DNA from: a virus
Length of the DNA stretch: 47,600 bases
Strand: one strand, 5' to 3'
IMG/VR virus record: IMGVR_UViG_3300031673_000092
Location: 1 to 47,600 of that record
The translations under genes and the position numbers were made by a program. This document shows positions 1-7,335 of this stretch, piece by piece (position 1 is the stretch's first letter; every line of letters begins with the position of its first letter). The notes under the pieces were generated by a model. The model ran no database searches, was not told where the DNA came from, and saw nothing but the letters and a program-made list of their open reading frames with translations.

Positions 1-142
1 CATCCACTGGTTATCAGTTCAAGGGCGTAACTCATTATATGCTTGTTGAGTACCCCAAGCCGCCGGAGAAGGGGGAGTGATGGCCGACGACGTGACGCTG
101 CGAGAGTGCGCCGTGGCAATGCTCACGCGCTGGATGCCAGTG
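1..142. repeat. terminal direct repeat, left copy (genome circular)
   Basis: These 142 bases match 47459-47600 with one difference (A at 16, C at 47474). Overlap of the two ends is what a circular, or circularly permuted and terminally redundant, phage genome gives on assembly; the unit length is then 47,458 bp. The mismatch changes Gln to Pro in the gene that crosses the junction, so it is either a population variant or a sequencing error. Confidence 0.95.
3..80 (+). CDS. 3' end of small hypothetical protein (full copy at 47299-47538)
   Basis: This is the last 25 codons of the gene that is complete at the other end of the window; reading frame and stop codon are the same. It carries Gln where the right-hand copy has Pro. 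Its stop overlaps the start codon of the next gene (GTGATG), which indicates translational coupling. No function is recognised. Confidence 0.8.
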   Translation, partial: STGYQFKGVTHYMLVEYPKPPEKGE

Positions 143-289
143 ATCGAGGCAGTAACGGCATGGCACGAGCAACGGGGCAGGGCGATCCTGGAAGACCCAG
201 AAGTGACTGATGATGAAGTACTAGCCTGGGAGTGCGTTATCCTGAGACGCGTCGGTGCCGCGCTGGCGGGGGAGGGGGAGAATGCCTAA
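80..289 (+). CDS. small hypothetical early protein
   Basis: A 69-residue acidic, mostly helical protein (begins MADDVTLREC). The ATG at 80 overlaps the upstream stop by one base; a GTG one codon earlier is also possible, but the ATG sits better after GGGGGAG. It overlaps the next gene by 8 bases, so it lies in a tightly packed early operon. I see no motif that gives a function. The first 63 bases are repeated at 47538-47600. Confidence 0.7.
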   Translation: MADDVTLRECAVAMLTRWMPVIEAVTAWHEQRGRAILEDPEVTDDEVLAWECVILRRVGAALAGEGENA

Positions 290-935
290 GTACGCGCCGT
301 TGACGAAAGAGGAGTGCGCGAGCCTCGCTAAATCCGCACAGGAGATGATAGATAGAGGAGGCGAAAACCTGCACCTATTGCCCCCCACCTGTCTGCTGCG
401 TATGGAGGCCACCGTCTCCGCGCGTGAGGTTGAGATCGACGTCCTACAACGTGCCTTGGCTTGCGCCGAGGATGAGGCGAGCTATGAGACCCACCGCAAA
501 CAGGTTGCGGTAGCTGAGGTCGAACGTCTGCAGGTGGAGAAGGACCAAATGAGAGCGGTGTACGAGGCGGCGTGGCGGTATCAGCGACTGTGGCAATTGA
601 TCCTTGTTGGTAAAGCGCCGCAGGGGACATACAGGCGTGCAATGGAAGCTCGTACTGACTTGGTGCAGGCCGCCGCCGCGCTACAAGCGGCACAGCCCAA
701 ATCAGTCAAGGCCAATGACGTTGCGCTCGTGAAAACTGCCACAGGCTGGATTGGACATTTGTCTGAGAATGGCGTCAAGACGCTATGCGGCTATAACGTA
801 AAGCGCGTGGTTCTGGACACATTCGATCCCGCCAATGCTGCTTTCCTGCCGATGCTGGCGAACGCCGACTTAAAAGACCTGTGCTCAGCGTGCTGCAAAG
901 CCGCCCTGCGCGCCGCGAAGGAGGCCGCTGAATGA
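282..935 (+). CDS. hypothetical protein, coiled-coil with C-terminal cysteines
   Basis: 217 residues. I chose the ATG at 282, preceded by GGAGGGGGAG, over an upstream in-frame start inside the previous gene. Residues about 45-135 are rich in Glu, Ala and Arg heptads and look like a long coiled coil. The C-terminal part holds a Cys near residue 173 and a CSACC cluster near 205, which could bind a metal. It sits in the early operon between a small hypothetical protein and a vWA protein and overlaps the latter by 4 bases (ATGA). No family is recognised. Confidence 0.7.
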   Translation: MPKYAPLTKEECASLAKSAQEMIDRGGENLHLLPPTCLLRMEATVSAREVEIDVLQRALACAEDEASYETHRKQVAVAEVERLQVEKDQMRAVYEAAWRYQRLWQLILVGKAPQGTYRRAMEARTDLVQAAAALQAAQPKSVKANDVALVKTATGWIGHLSENGVKTLCGYNVKRVVLDTFDPANAAFLPMLANADLKDLCSACCKAALRAAKEAAE

Positions 936-1498
936 ATCATACTAACGCAATAGTCCCCGGCAGCCTCTCGGCGGTCGCGGGCAGCGAGGGTATGTCTCTC
1001 GCCGAATCATTTGTCAGTGCCGATGCTGTGATCCTCGTGGACTGCAGCGCCTCAATGGACATGCCCGACTCGCGGGGCGGGCGGCGGCGATTCGACGTAG
1101 CACTCGAGGAGCTGGCGGCGCTGCAGGCGCATATGCCGGGCAAAATCGCCGTAATCGCCTTTTCCTCCTCAGTGCAATTCGTGCCTGGCGGTAAACCGCC
1201 GTTTTTGTGCGAGAGCACCGACCTGGCAAGCGCACTGCGGTTTGCCAAGATGGCAGACGTTGACGGAATGCGGTTTGTCATAATTTCCGATGGGGTGCCT
1301 GACGACGCCCAGGAGGCGCTCGCGATCGCGGCGACGTTCCATGCCCGCATCGATACCGTTTTTGTAGGGCCCGAGACGCATCCCACAGGACGCGCCTTTC
1401 TGCAGCAGCTCGCTACCGCGAAAGGCGGCCAGTCCGTTACCGCGGATAGGGCCCAAGAGCTGGCGGCGATAACTGAGCAATTGCTGCTGGCGGATTGA
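932..1498 (+). CDS. von Willebrand factor A domain protein
   Basis: 188 residues. Residues about 30-180 form a vWA/Rossmann fold: strand AVILVD leading into the metal-ion-dependent adhesion site D37-C-S39-A-S41, and a later strand FVIISDG that supplies the usual distal Asp. vWA domains bind protein partners through a bound divalent metal. There is no signal peptide or membrane segment, so it should act in the cytoplasm. It is the last gene before a 200-bp structured gap, and the ParB-methylase gene follows. In other systems small vWA proteins pair with AAA ATPases or kinases; no partner is evident here, so its role is unknown. Confidence 0.85.
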   Translation: MNHTNAIVPGSLSAVAGSEGMSLAESFVSADAVILVDCSASMDMPDSRGGRRRFDVALEELAALQAHMPGKIAVIAFSSSVQFVPGGKPPFLCESTDLASALRFAKMADVDGMRFVIISDGVPDDAQEALAIAATFHARIDTVFVGPETHPTGRAFLQQLATAKGGQSVTADRAQELAAITEQLLLAD

Positions 1499-1571
1499 CA
1501 TGAATGGCGCTAGGTGGTATCATCAATGCGTCCTGGCGGACTCAAAGAGCGGCGCATTTTTGTTGCGCAGC

Positions 1572-1577
1572 TATACT
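1572..1577 (+). promoter_or_regulatory. possible -10 element (TATACT) before a structured RNA region
   Basis: TATACT lies 6 bp before the long inverted repeat that starts at 1583, so a transcript would begin almost exactly at the stem. There is no convincing -35 hexamer 16-18 bp upstream and no TGn extension, so this is weak. Confidence 0.3.
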
Positions 1578-1582
1578 TGCCG

Positions 1583-1675
1583 GCAACCGCCCGGCCATGC
1601 TTCCCAAACGACAAGTGCGCGCAAGCGCCGCTGTCGAGTTCCGTCAGGACTAGGGATGCGTGGCCGGGCGGTTGC
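1583..1675 (+). ncRNA. candidate structured RNA (long-stem hairpin) upstream of ParB-methylase gene
   Basis: A perfect 15-bp inverted repeat (GCAACCGCCCGGCCA at 1583-1597, its complement at 1661-1675) closes a 63-nt interior. On the inner side pairing continues as a U-G wobble, two more pairs, one mismatch and four more pairs. The interior has a GC-rich sub-hairpin near 1618-1630. The 201-bp gap 1499-1699 holds no convincing gene: a 67-codon frame there is Arg/Ser-rich and has no ribosome site. It may be a free small RNA or a leader regulating the gene at 1700. It matches no riboswitch or ribozyme consensus I know. Confidence 0.5.
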
Positions 1676-1699
1676 GTTCCCGGTTAGTGAGGGGAAGCA

Positions 1700-2992
1700 G
1701 TGAGTATTAATGCACAATCCCAAGTAGAGATACGGCGAGTAGACGAACTGGTCTGGCGGGAAGACTTATACCCACGCATCGAACCGGATCCGGCAACGAT
1801 CCAACGATATGCACAGGATATAGAGTATTGCCCGCCGATAGAGATCAACCAGCACAATGAGATCATTGACGGCTACCATCGCTGGACGGCGCACCGCAAG
1901 GTCGAAGCTGAAACCATCGCCGTGACTATCACACAGACGGCCTCTGATTTAGAGTTGCTGGCGCTGGCCTGCGAGCACAATTCGAAGCATGGTTTACAAC
2001 TGAGTGGCCGCGACAAGAAGATGATGGCGATACGCCTCTATGCCGATGGGACCGGCAAAACAGAAGAAGAGATAACCCGCCTGCTGAGTATCTCTCGAAG
2101 TACCGTAATGGCATTTCTCAGTCGTACCAAGAAGGAACGCAAGGAGGAGCGGGACCGGCGCATATGGGAGATGTGGCTAGCGTGCTACACGGAAGAAGAG
2201 ATTGCGGCGGCGGTAAGATGCAGCCAAGATACCGTAAACCTGGTACTCAAGGAATTACGAGAAAGTCCAGAGCTGGACAAATTCGTAATTCTTGCCGAGT
2301 ACAAAGAACCCGATTGGACGCCGCCGCTCTACAACGTCTGGAAGGTACAGAACAAGAGCAACAAGGTCGTGCACTTTGGCAACTCCGAGGCCACATGGGT
2401 AGATCAACTTCTCTATCTCTATACAGAGCCGTTTGACAGTGTGGTGGATCCATTCGCCGGTGGTGGCTCTACCATCGACGTGTGCAAGAAGCGCCTCCGG
2501 CGTTACTGGGTCAGCGACCGTTTGCCGATTGTGGAACGGCGAGACATCCGTGAGGCCGACATCCTGGCGGGCCCGCCGCCGCTACACAAGCGCTGGGGCG
2601 ATGTGTCGTTGCTCTACTTGGATCCGCCATACTGGAAGCAAGCGGAGGGAAAGTACAGCAACGACCAGGAAGACCTCGCCAACATGCCGTTGGACCGGTT
2701 CTATGATGTGTTGGTGGACTTTGTCCTAGCCTGTGCGGCCAAGATGCGCGCCGGGGCCCGCATTGCGTTACTTATGCAGCCGACACAGTGGAACGCGCCA
2801 GAACGCGAAGTAGTAGACCACGTGTTTGATCTGTGCCGGATATTAACCGGCAGCCATTTGGCATTAGAAATGCGCATCAGCTGTCCGTATGAATCGCAGC
2901 AGTACAACGCACAGCAGGTAGAGTGGGCGAAAGCCAACAGGCGGTTGCTGGTACTCTCGCGCGAGATCATTGTCTGGCGGGTGACGAAATGA
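1700..2992 (+). CDS. ParB-like N-terminal domain fused to DNA methyltransferase
   Basis: 430 residues, GTG start behind GAGGGGAAG. Residues 8-100 are a ParB/Srx-type domain with the hallmark DGYHR at about 57-61. Residues about 110-210 hold two helix-turn-helix-like segments. Residues about 225-420 are an amino-methyltransferase: AdoMet motif I DPFAGGGST (about 249-257) and catalytic DPPYW (about 308-312), so it should make N6-adenine or N4-cytosine. No restriction partner is adjacent, which fits an orphan phage methylase that protects DNA or tunes transcription. It overlaps the next gene by 4 bases. The specificity cannot be read from sequence. Confidence 0.9.
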   Translation: MSINAQSQVEIRRVDELVWREDLYPRIEPDPATIQRYAQDIEYCPPIEINQHNEIIDGYHRWTAHRKVEAETIAVTITQTASDLELLALACEHNSKHGLQLSGRDKKMMAIRLYADGTGKTEEEITRLLSISRSTVMAFLSRTKKERKEERDRRIWEMWLACYTEEEIAAAVRCSQDTVNLVLKELRESPELDKFVILAEYKEPDWTPPLYNVWKVQNKSNKVVHFGNSEATWVDQLLYLYTEPFDSVVDPFAGGGSTIDVCKKRLRRYWVSDRLPIVERRDIREADILAGPPPLHKRWGDVSLLYLDPPYWKQAEGKYSNDQEDLANMPLDRFYDVLVDFVLACAAKMRAGARIALLMQPTQWNAPEREVVDHVFDLCRILTGSHLALEMRISCPYESQQYNAQQVEWAKANRRLLVLSREIIVWRVTK

Positions 2993-3393
2993 GCCGTGAA
3001 GAGCGTTATGGCACTAGAGACCTAGCTTACTCGAAATGGCACCGCAGGCAGGCCCGGCTTTTACCCTACATTGACTTGGACGCTATCGAGTACTGTCAAA
3101 TGTGCAAACAGCCCATCGCGCTGATTGAGTTGGCATTGGATGTAGGCCAAAAATACAAGGCAACAACAATCACGGCAAAGCTGGCCAACATGGCGGGCTT
3201 ACCGGCCTACCTCGTTTTCTATAAGAAAGATGGCAGAGATGAAATTATAGGTTTCAGAGTATCGCTGGTTGCGCCGCAAAGGGGGGCTGAACAGATAATG
3301 ACACTAGAGGAATATGTTGAGTTTCTATGTGTCATCCGTGATGGTCATCCGTGCTATAAGTGGAATGATGCGCGCCAGAAATCAAGCACATGA
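2989..3393 (+). CDS. conserved phage protein, possible small nuclease-like fold
   Basis: 134 residues; ATG at 2989 overlaps the previous stop (ATGA). The pattern YSKWHRR near the start, then IDLDAIEYCxxC, LIELALD, a Lys about 11 residues later, and AYLVFYK, is one I associate with a recurrent phage family next to replication genes. The D-(x)n-E-(x)n-K order followed by a hydrophobic strand is compatible with a PD-(D/E)XK-type nuclease core, but spacing is not diagnostic, so this is only an inference. It is translationally coupled to the ATPase gene downstream. Confidence 0.65.
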   Translation: MSREERYGTRDLAYSKWHRRQARLLPYIDLDAIEYCQMCKQPIALIELALDVGQKYKATTITAKLANMAGLPAYLVFYKKDGRDEIIGFRVSLVAPQRGAEQIMTLEEYVEFLCVIRDGHPCYKWNDARQKSST

Positions 3394-4454
3394 CCAGCAT
3401 CCTCACCTGGCCCATTTACACGTTAGCCGATGCCTACACGCCGCGTCCGCCGCTGCAATTCTGCGTCGATGGCATATTCATGCAGCCCAGCGTGAATGTG
3501 GTCTATGGCGCGCCGGGGTCGCTCAAAAGCATGCTTATGGCCGACGCCTGCGTGTGCGTTGCATTGGGGGAGATTTGGCTCCCCAGCCTACTGGACACCT
3601 CGCAGGGTATCCTCACGACGCAGACCACCGGGTTATGGATTGACTTCGATAACGGGAAACGCCGCACCGATGAACGGTTTGACGCCATCGGCAAAGCCTA
3701 CGGTGCGGATCAGGCAACAGCGCTGTTCTACGTCTCGATGCCAACACCATGGCTTGACCTGACGCGCATGGAGATGGTTTCGGATCTGATCACCATGGTT
3801 CGGGGTGTGAACGCGGGCTTTGTGGTGATCGACAACCTCGGGGTGGTCAGTGGCGACCGCGACGAGAATACGACCGAGATGATCCAGGTGATGGGTAATC
3901 TTCGGTTGATCGCCGAACGCACCAACGCCTCGATCACGGTCATTCACCATCAACGCAAGATGCAAGGCAAGTCGGACGGTCGGCGCCAGGGCGACGCGCT
4001 GCGGGGCCATTCTAGCATCGAGGCTAGCCTAGACCTCGCGCTGCAAGTTGAGCGCGAAGTGAATTCAGATGTGATCTCCGTGCGGGCAACCAAGGCGCGT
4101 GGCGCGGATGTGCGGCCGTTCGGCGCCATGTTCACCTACGACCAGGTGCCTGGAACGAAAGAACTCGCGCGTGTACGATTCTGGGGTACCGAACCGGTCG
4201 AGGACGCCAGTGACGCCGCCATCGAGGATGAGATCATAGACGCCATCAATGACGCAGCCGCCGGCTACCTGACGCAGACAGAGATCGTCAAGGCGGTTCA
4301 GGCGGCAATTGAGGGCGTAGGACGTGGCCGCATCCGGTCGGTCTTGGCCAAGATGGAGGCACGCGGCGAGGTAAAGAGCGCGCCGAGCAAAGGCCGAACT
4401 CGTGCACTTCATTACACGATCCCACAACCAGCACAACACGGGATGCCGTTCTGA
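3390..4454 (+). CDS. RecA-fold ATPase, RepA/DnaB-type replicative helicase
   Basis: 354 residues. Walker A GAPGSLKS lies at about 40-47 and Walker B FVVIDNLG at about 144-151, followed by a sensor-like ITVIHH strand; this is the KaiC/RepA (AAA_25) layout. Residues about 270-345 look like a winged helix (LTQTEIVKAVQAA), suited to DNA binding. The gene sits immediately before a large DNA dyad and a prim-pol/zinc-finger primase gene, so the likely job is unwinding at the phage origin. A plasmid RepA-like hexameric helicase is the closest known model; a pure ATPase loader is the alternative. Confidence 0.85.
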   Translation: MTSILTWPIYTLADAYTPRPPLQFCVDGIFMQPSVNVVYGAPGSLKSMLMADACVCVALGEIWLPSLLDTSQGILTTQTTGLWIDFDNGKRRTDERFDAIGKAYGADQATALFYVSMPTPWLDLTRMEMVSDLITMVRGVNAGFVVIDNLGVVSGDRDENTTEMIQVMGNLRLIAERTNASITVIHHQRKMQGKSDGRRQGDALRGHSSIEASLDLALQVEREVNSDVISVRATKARGADVRPFGAMFTYDQVPGTKELARVRFWGTEPVEDASDAAIEDEIIDAINDAAAGYLTQTEIVKAVQAAIEGVGRGRIRSVLAKMEARGEVKSAPSKGRTRALHYTIPQPAQHGMPF

Positions 4455-4488
4455 TGGCGCATCGTTGTCACGTCGCCGGTACAGTCAT

Positions 4489-4533
4489 AGTTCACAGTTC
4501 ACTGTCTTCTATAAAGACAGTGAACTTTGAACT
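4489..4533. other. 45-bp near-perfect dyad with AGTTCAC iterons: candidate replication origin
   Basis: Two tandem AGTTCAC units (4489-4502) plus TGTCTT are mirrored across a 5-nt loop (CTATA, 4509-4513) by AAGACAGTGAACT and TTGAACT (4514-4533). The 20-bp arms agree at 19 positions. No T-run follows, so it does not look like a terminator. It lies between the helicase-type ATPase and primase genes. Downstream (4562-4587) AAAACTTTG occurs twice in direct order and AACTGTG once. Origin or autoregulatory operator are the two best readings. Confidence 0.6.
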
Positions 4534-4561
4534 CTGTAATGACCTCACCGTCGGACGCTGA

Positions 4562-4587
4562 AAAACTTTGTAAAACTTTGAACTGTG
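4562..4587 (+). repeat. direct AAAACTTTG repeats next to the dyad
   Basis: AAAACTTTG at 4562-4570 recurs at 4572-4580 and is followed by AACTGTG. The same AACTTTG core is at 4523-4529 inside the dyad. The short direct repeats in AT-richer sequence resemble replication iterons and an unwinding region. They end 17 bp before the primase start codon, so they could also be operator sites. Confidence 0.45.
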
Positions 4588-4604
4588 TCGTTTTGGGAGG
4601 CGCC

Positions 4605-5489
4605 ATGGACACACTACAAGTTGCCCTCTCCTGGTTGGAAAACGGATGGACGATTCTACCGATTGCCTATCGGTCGAAGCGGCCCGACTTTCGCGCGCTG
4701 AGAGACACCGGCTATGTGGACGCCGAAGGACGGCCAGTGTGGGATCCACTGAAAGAGTCGCCCCCCAGCATCGAGGCGGTCAAGGCGTGGTTTTCGCGGC
4801 CCTGCAACCTCGGGGTCATTACTGGCTGGCGCAACCTGGTAGTGGTGGATTTTGACCACCGGGAGGCCTACGATGCCTGGATTGTGTGGTGCCGGGCGGA
4901 GGGGGGAATTGCCGCCGACATCGCGGCCAGGACCTATCGCGTGGTCTCCGCGCGGGGGATGCACATGTATCTGATTGTCGAAGAGTCGATCGAGTCGTGG
5001 AGTATCCCTGGAATGCTGGACGTCAAGGGGCAGTGGGGCTATGTGCTGGCGCCTCCTAGCACTCATCCCTCGGGGCACATCTACGCCGGTCTCGGCGTGG
5101 CCATTGAGCGGGTGCCTAGATTGCGCGATGTGCTGCCATTTGACCCTGCCGCTGAGGTCGAGGCCAAGACTATAGTACCCGTCGCGTACACCGATGCATG
5201 GGAGGCCGCAGATCGCGCCGTGGAATGTGGCGGCCAAGGATCGGTTGCCGCGATCAAGGCGGCACTGTCTCCTGAGAACATTGTGTCCCCTGTCAGCCAA
5301 GATCGGCACGGGTCGTGGGCCAGGTGTCCATTCCACTCTGACTGGAACCCATCGCTGCGTCTCTACTCCGACGGTCATTGGCATTGTTTCCAATGTGATG
5401 CGCACGGAGGGGATGCCATCGATCTGTACGCCGCGATGAATAATCTCACCAATCGGGAGGCGATATCCATGCTGAGGACGGTCTCATAG
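4605..5489 (+). CDS. prim-pol primase with C-terminal zinc finger
   Basis: 294 residues. The ATG at 4605 follows GGGAGG; an upstream in-frame GTG would put the repeat region inside the protein and has no ribosome site. Residues 5-200 form a bifunctional primase/polymerase (AEP) domain: LEN-GW-ILPI-KRP start, catalytic DFDH at about 83-86 and RGMHMYLIV at about 117-125. Residues about 225-290 are a CHC2-type zinc finger, CPFH then CFQC, as in DnaG N-termini. This order (AEP plus zinc finger) fits a phage replicative primase working with the upstream helicase-type ATPase. The stop overlaps the next start by one base. Confidence 0.9.
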   Translation: MDTLQVALSWLENGWTILPIAYRSKRPDFRALRDTGYVDAEGRPVWDPLKESPPSIEAVKAWFSRPCNLGVITGWRNLVVVDFDHREAYDAWIVWCRAEGGIAADIAARTYRVVSARGMHMYLIVEESIESWSIPGMLDVKGQWGYVLAPPSTHPSGHIYAGLGVAIERVPRLRDVLPFDPAAEVEAKTIVPVAYTDAWEAADRAVECGGQGSVAAIKAALSPENIVSPVSQDRHGSWARCPFHSDWNPSLRLYSDGHWHCFQCDAHGGDAIDLYAAMNNLTNREAISMLRTVS

Positions 5490-5788
5490 TGATCTCTCAT
5501 GATCCCTATCGTGCGCTCGCGGCGGCCATCGTCTGGCGGGCCGTTCAGGATACGTTTTGCGCCCGCAAGATCCCGCGTGGCGCGCCGGTATGCTGGGGCC
5601 AGTGGTCATGTGCCGAATGCCAAAAGGGGGCGATGGCATGGCTGCTGAGTAATGACGGCCTACGGATGATCGATAATGCCGGCCTGGAGGCGCCGCGGGT
5701 CAAGGCGCGGCTTTCTGAGTTTGTTGCCGCCGGACTCCGCCTCCAGTCACATCGCGGAACTAATCCAATATGGGTGACGACGCGATGA
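5489..5788 (+). CDS. hypothetical protein in replication operon
   Basis: 99 residues; GTG start overlapping the primase stop (TAGTG). It has a Cys cluster (CWGQWSCAEC at about 35-44), a possible metal site, and no membrane segment. It is coupled to the HTH gene downstream by an ATGA overlap. I do not recognise a family; its position suggests an accessory role in replication or early control. Confidence 0.65.
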   Translation: MISHDPYRALAAAIVWRAVQDTFCARKIPRGAPVCWGQWSCAECQKGAMAWLLSNDGLRMIDNAGLEAPRVKARLSEFVAAGLRLQSHRGTNPIWVTTR

Positions 5789-6015
5789 AACGTGCCGTTC
5801 GCCTCCTGCAGATCATTCAACTTCTTAACGAGCGCGCCTACACGACGCGGGAGCTAGCCGAGCGTTGCAAGGTGGCCGAGCGGACGATCCAACAGGACTT
5901 GGCCGATTTGCGCGAGGATCCGCTCTATTTGCAGTTGCGGCAGGAGGTGCGGTACGAGTACAGATTGCTGGGCGCGGGGAATGGATGTAATATGACAACG
6001 GGAAAGGAGGGGTGA
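5785..6015 (+). CDS. small helix-turn-helix regulator (DeoR/WYL-type HTH)
   Basis: 76 residues. The ATG at 5785 overlaps the previous stop; an upstream ATG at 5770 would overlap more. Residues 3-58 match the HTH_11/DeoR winged helix: LLQIIQLLNERAYTTRELAERCKVAERTIQQDLADLREDP in two halves, with recognition helix AERTIQQDL. No ligand or WYL domain follows. It is the second-to-last gene before the early terminator and the late genes start just beyond, so it is a candidate switch from early to late transcription; that role is inferred from position only. Confidence 0.8.
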   Translation: MKRAVRLLQIIQLLNERAYTTRELAERCKVAERTIQQDLADLREDPLYLQLRQEVRYEYRLLGAGNGCNMTTGKEG

Positions 6016-6018
6016 AGA

Positions 6019-6285
6019 ATGGAGCGTCGTCAATTTCTACGGGGGTTGGTGGCTGTTGTAGTAGTGCCGTTGCTGGCGAAGATCGTACCCGCATCTGTCT
6101 GTGGTAATAGCCGTGTGTTGCGTTTCTCATCTGGTCATACGCTCGATAGTCTAAGGCAGAATCTGTCACTCGGCCCCCTTGGTATCAGCGCTGAGAAGCT
6201 GAAAGAAGCATATGACGCGGCGGTGTGGGCTAGCGTGTCCCAAGAGGCCAAACCTGCGCCTCCCACGAACGAAACCTGCGCCTGA
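6019..6285 (+). CDS. small exported protein with Tat-like signal
   Basis: 88 residues. The N-terminus reads MERRQFLRGLVAVVVV-PLL: a twin-arginine motif (RRxFLR) followed by a hydrophobic stretch to about residue 26 and small residues, so Tat export or signal anchoring is likely. The mature part is short and has a leucine/alanine helix but no known domain. The ribosome site GGAAAGGAGG is strong. It is the last gene before the terminator at 6315. It could act on the envelope or be an exclusion factor; no function is proven. Confidence 0.7.
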   Translation: MERRQFLRGLVAVVVVPLLAKIVPASVCGNSRVLRFSSGHTLDSLRQNLSLGPLGISAEKLKEAYDAAVWASVSQEAKPAPPTNETCA

Positions 6286-6314
6286 AACGCACGATTCCCG
6301 CACCCCCCCGTGAT

Positions 6315-6344
6315 AAGCTCCGGTCGAAAGGCCGGAGCTTTTTT
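6315..6344 (+). terminator. rho-independent terminator ending the early operon
   Basis: AAGCTCCGG pairs with CCGGAGCTT (9 bp) around an 8-nt loop and runs straight into TTTTTT. It lies between the Tat-signal gene and the holin gene and separates early from late transcription. Confidence 0.9.
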
Positions 6345-6364
6345 CATGTCCCGGAGGTGTGGTC

Positions 6365-6787
6365 ATGCGACTTGATTCTGCTTGGCATTGGATCGTGACG
6401 GCAGCCTCTACGATTGCACTCACGATTGCAGCTTTCCTCGGAGGTTGGACGCCAGCGATGTCTGCACTTGTGACCGTGATAATGCTCGATATCCTGAGTG
6501 GCCTGGCGCGGGCGTTCGTCCAGAGGCAGCTATCGTCCAGCGTGAGCTGGAATGGTATGGTTAAAAAGTGCTTGATCTTGGTCATCGTCGCTCTTGCTTG
6601 GCGCCTGGATATCGTCATCGGCGCGGGGTCACTACTGAGAGACGCGACGGTGATCTTTTTCGTCGTGAGTGAGGCACTGTCAGTACTGGAAAATACTGTC
6701 GCCGCCGGGCTGCCTGTGCCGCAATTCCTCCGAGACGCACTCAAGCAGCTCAATGAGAAAAAGGCGACGCCGGGTGGAAGTGGGTAG
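6365..6787 (+). CDS. phage holin (Phage_holin_4-type)
   Basis: 140 residues; ATG at 6365 after CCGGAGGTG. Three hydrophobic segments (about 9-27, 32-50, 65-110) and the family pattern DILSGLARAF, GMVKK, VVSEALSVLENTVAAGLPVP match the toxin-secretion/lysis holin family. It would form the membrane lesion that lets the muralytic enzymes at 30454-32255 reach the wall. It is placed at the head of the late genes, 24 kb from the lysins. A short hydrophilic tail (KQLNEKK) is typical. Confidence 0.85.
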   Translation: MRLDSAWHWIVTAASTIALTIAAFLGGWTPAMSALVTVIMLDILSGLARAFVQRQLSSSVSWNGMVKKCLILVIVALAWRLDIVIGAGSLLRDATVIFFVVSEALSVLENTVAAGLPVPQFLRDALKQLNEKKATPGGSG

Positions 6788-6789
6788 TC

Positions 6790-7335
6790 ATGGGGCTGTC
6801 GGCCAAACGGCGGGTGTTCGTGGAACACTACTTGTGCTCTTGGAACGCGACACGGGCGGCCAAGGAGGCAGGTTATTCCGAGCGCACGGCGCACGTTCAA
6901 GGGTGCCGACTGTTAAGCAATGCTAATGTCCAGGAACACATCAAGGCACGGCTTGCTGCAAAAGTCATGGGTACCGATGAGGTGCTTTCCCGTCTCGCGG
7001 AACAGGCGCGGGCCGAGTATGCGGACTACCTTCATGAGAATGGCGTACTCGATCTTGAGAAGATGCTGAAGGATGGCAAGGGCCATCTGATCAAAGGCAC
7101 CAAGTGGGATAGCAAGGGGAATCTGGTAGTCGAGTTTTACGACGCGCAGACCGCGCTCGTGCAAATCGGGCGGGCGCATGGCATGTTCACTGACAAGCAG
7201 GAGCATAAGCTGACGCTCGGTTTTGACCTTGATGATTGGAAGCGCCAACGTGAGGCGCGGCGCCAGGACCTGGATGATGCGCTGGATGAGGTAGACGAGT
7301 CAGACGATGGCGCGCCTGAAGACACCGAAGGCTGA
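6790..7335 (+). CDS. terS: terminase small subunit
   Basis: 181 residues. The N-terminus (LSAKRRVFVEHYL, NATRAAKEAGYSERTA, then QGCRLLSNANVQEHI) is the Terminase_2 DNA-binding HTH that recognises the packaging site. The middle part has short strands and the C-terminus is an acidic tail (DEVDESDDG). It overlaps the large-subunit gene by 29 bases and sits directly upstream of it, the usual pairing. Confidence 0.95.
   Translation: MGLSAKRRVFVEHYLCSWNATRAAKEAGYSERTAHVQGCRLLSNANVQEHIKARLAAKVMGTDEVLSRLAEQARAEYADYLHENGVLDLEKMLKDGKGHLIKGTKWDSKGNLVVEFYDAQTALVQIGRAHGMFTDKQEHKLTLGFDLDDWKRQREARRQDLDDALDEVDESDDGAPEDTEG

Noticed and set aside
1583-1675. tRNA gene
   Set aside because: The outer stem is 15 bp rather than 7, and there is no anticodon arm or canonical T loop. 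No tRNA was recognised anywhere in the window.
1500-1703. 67-codon rightward frame in the gap before the ParB-methylase gene
   Set aside because: Starts without a ribosome site, is Arg/Ser-rich, and lies over the long inverted repeat; RNA structure explains the region better.
4656-5405. 249-codon leftward frame opposite the primase gene
   Set aside because: A shadow frame in GC-rich DNA; Arg/Pro/His-rich, no domain, no ribosome site.
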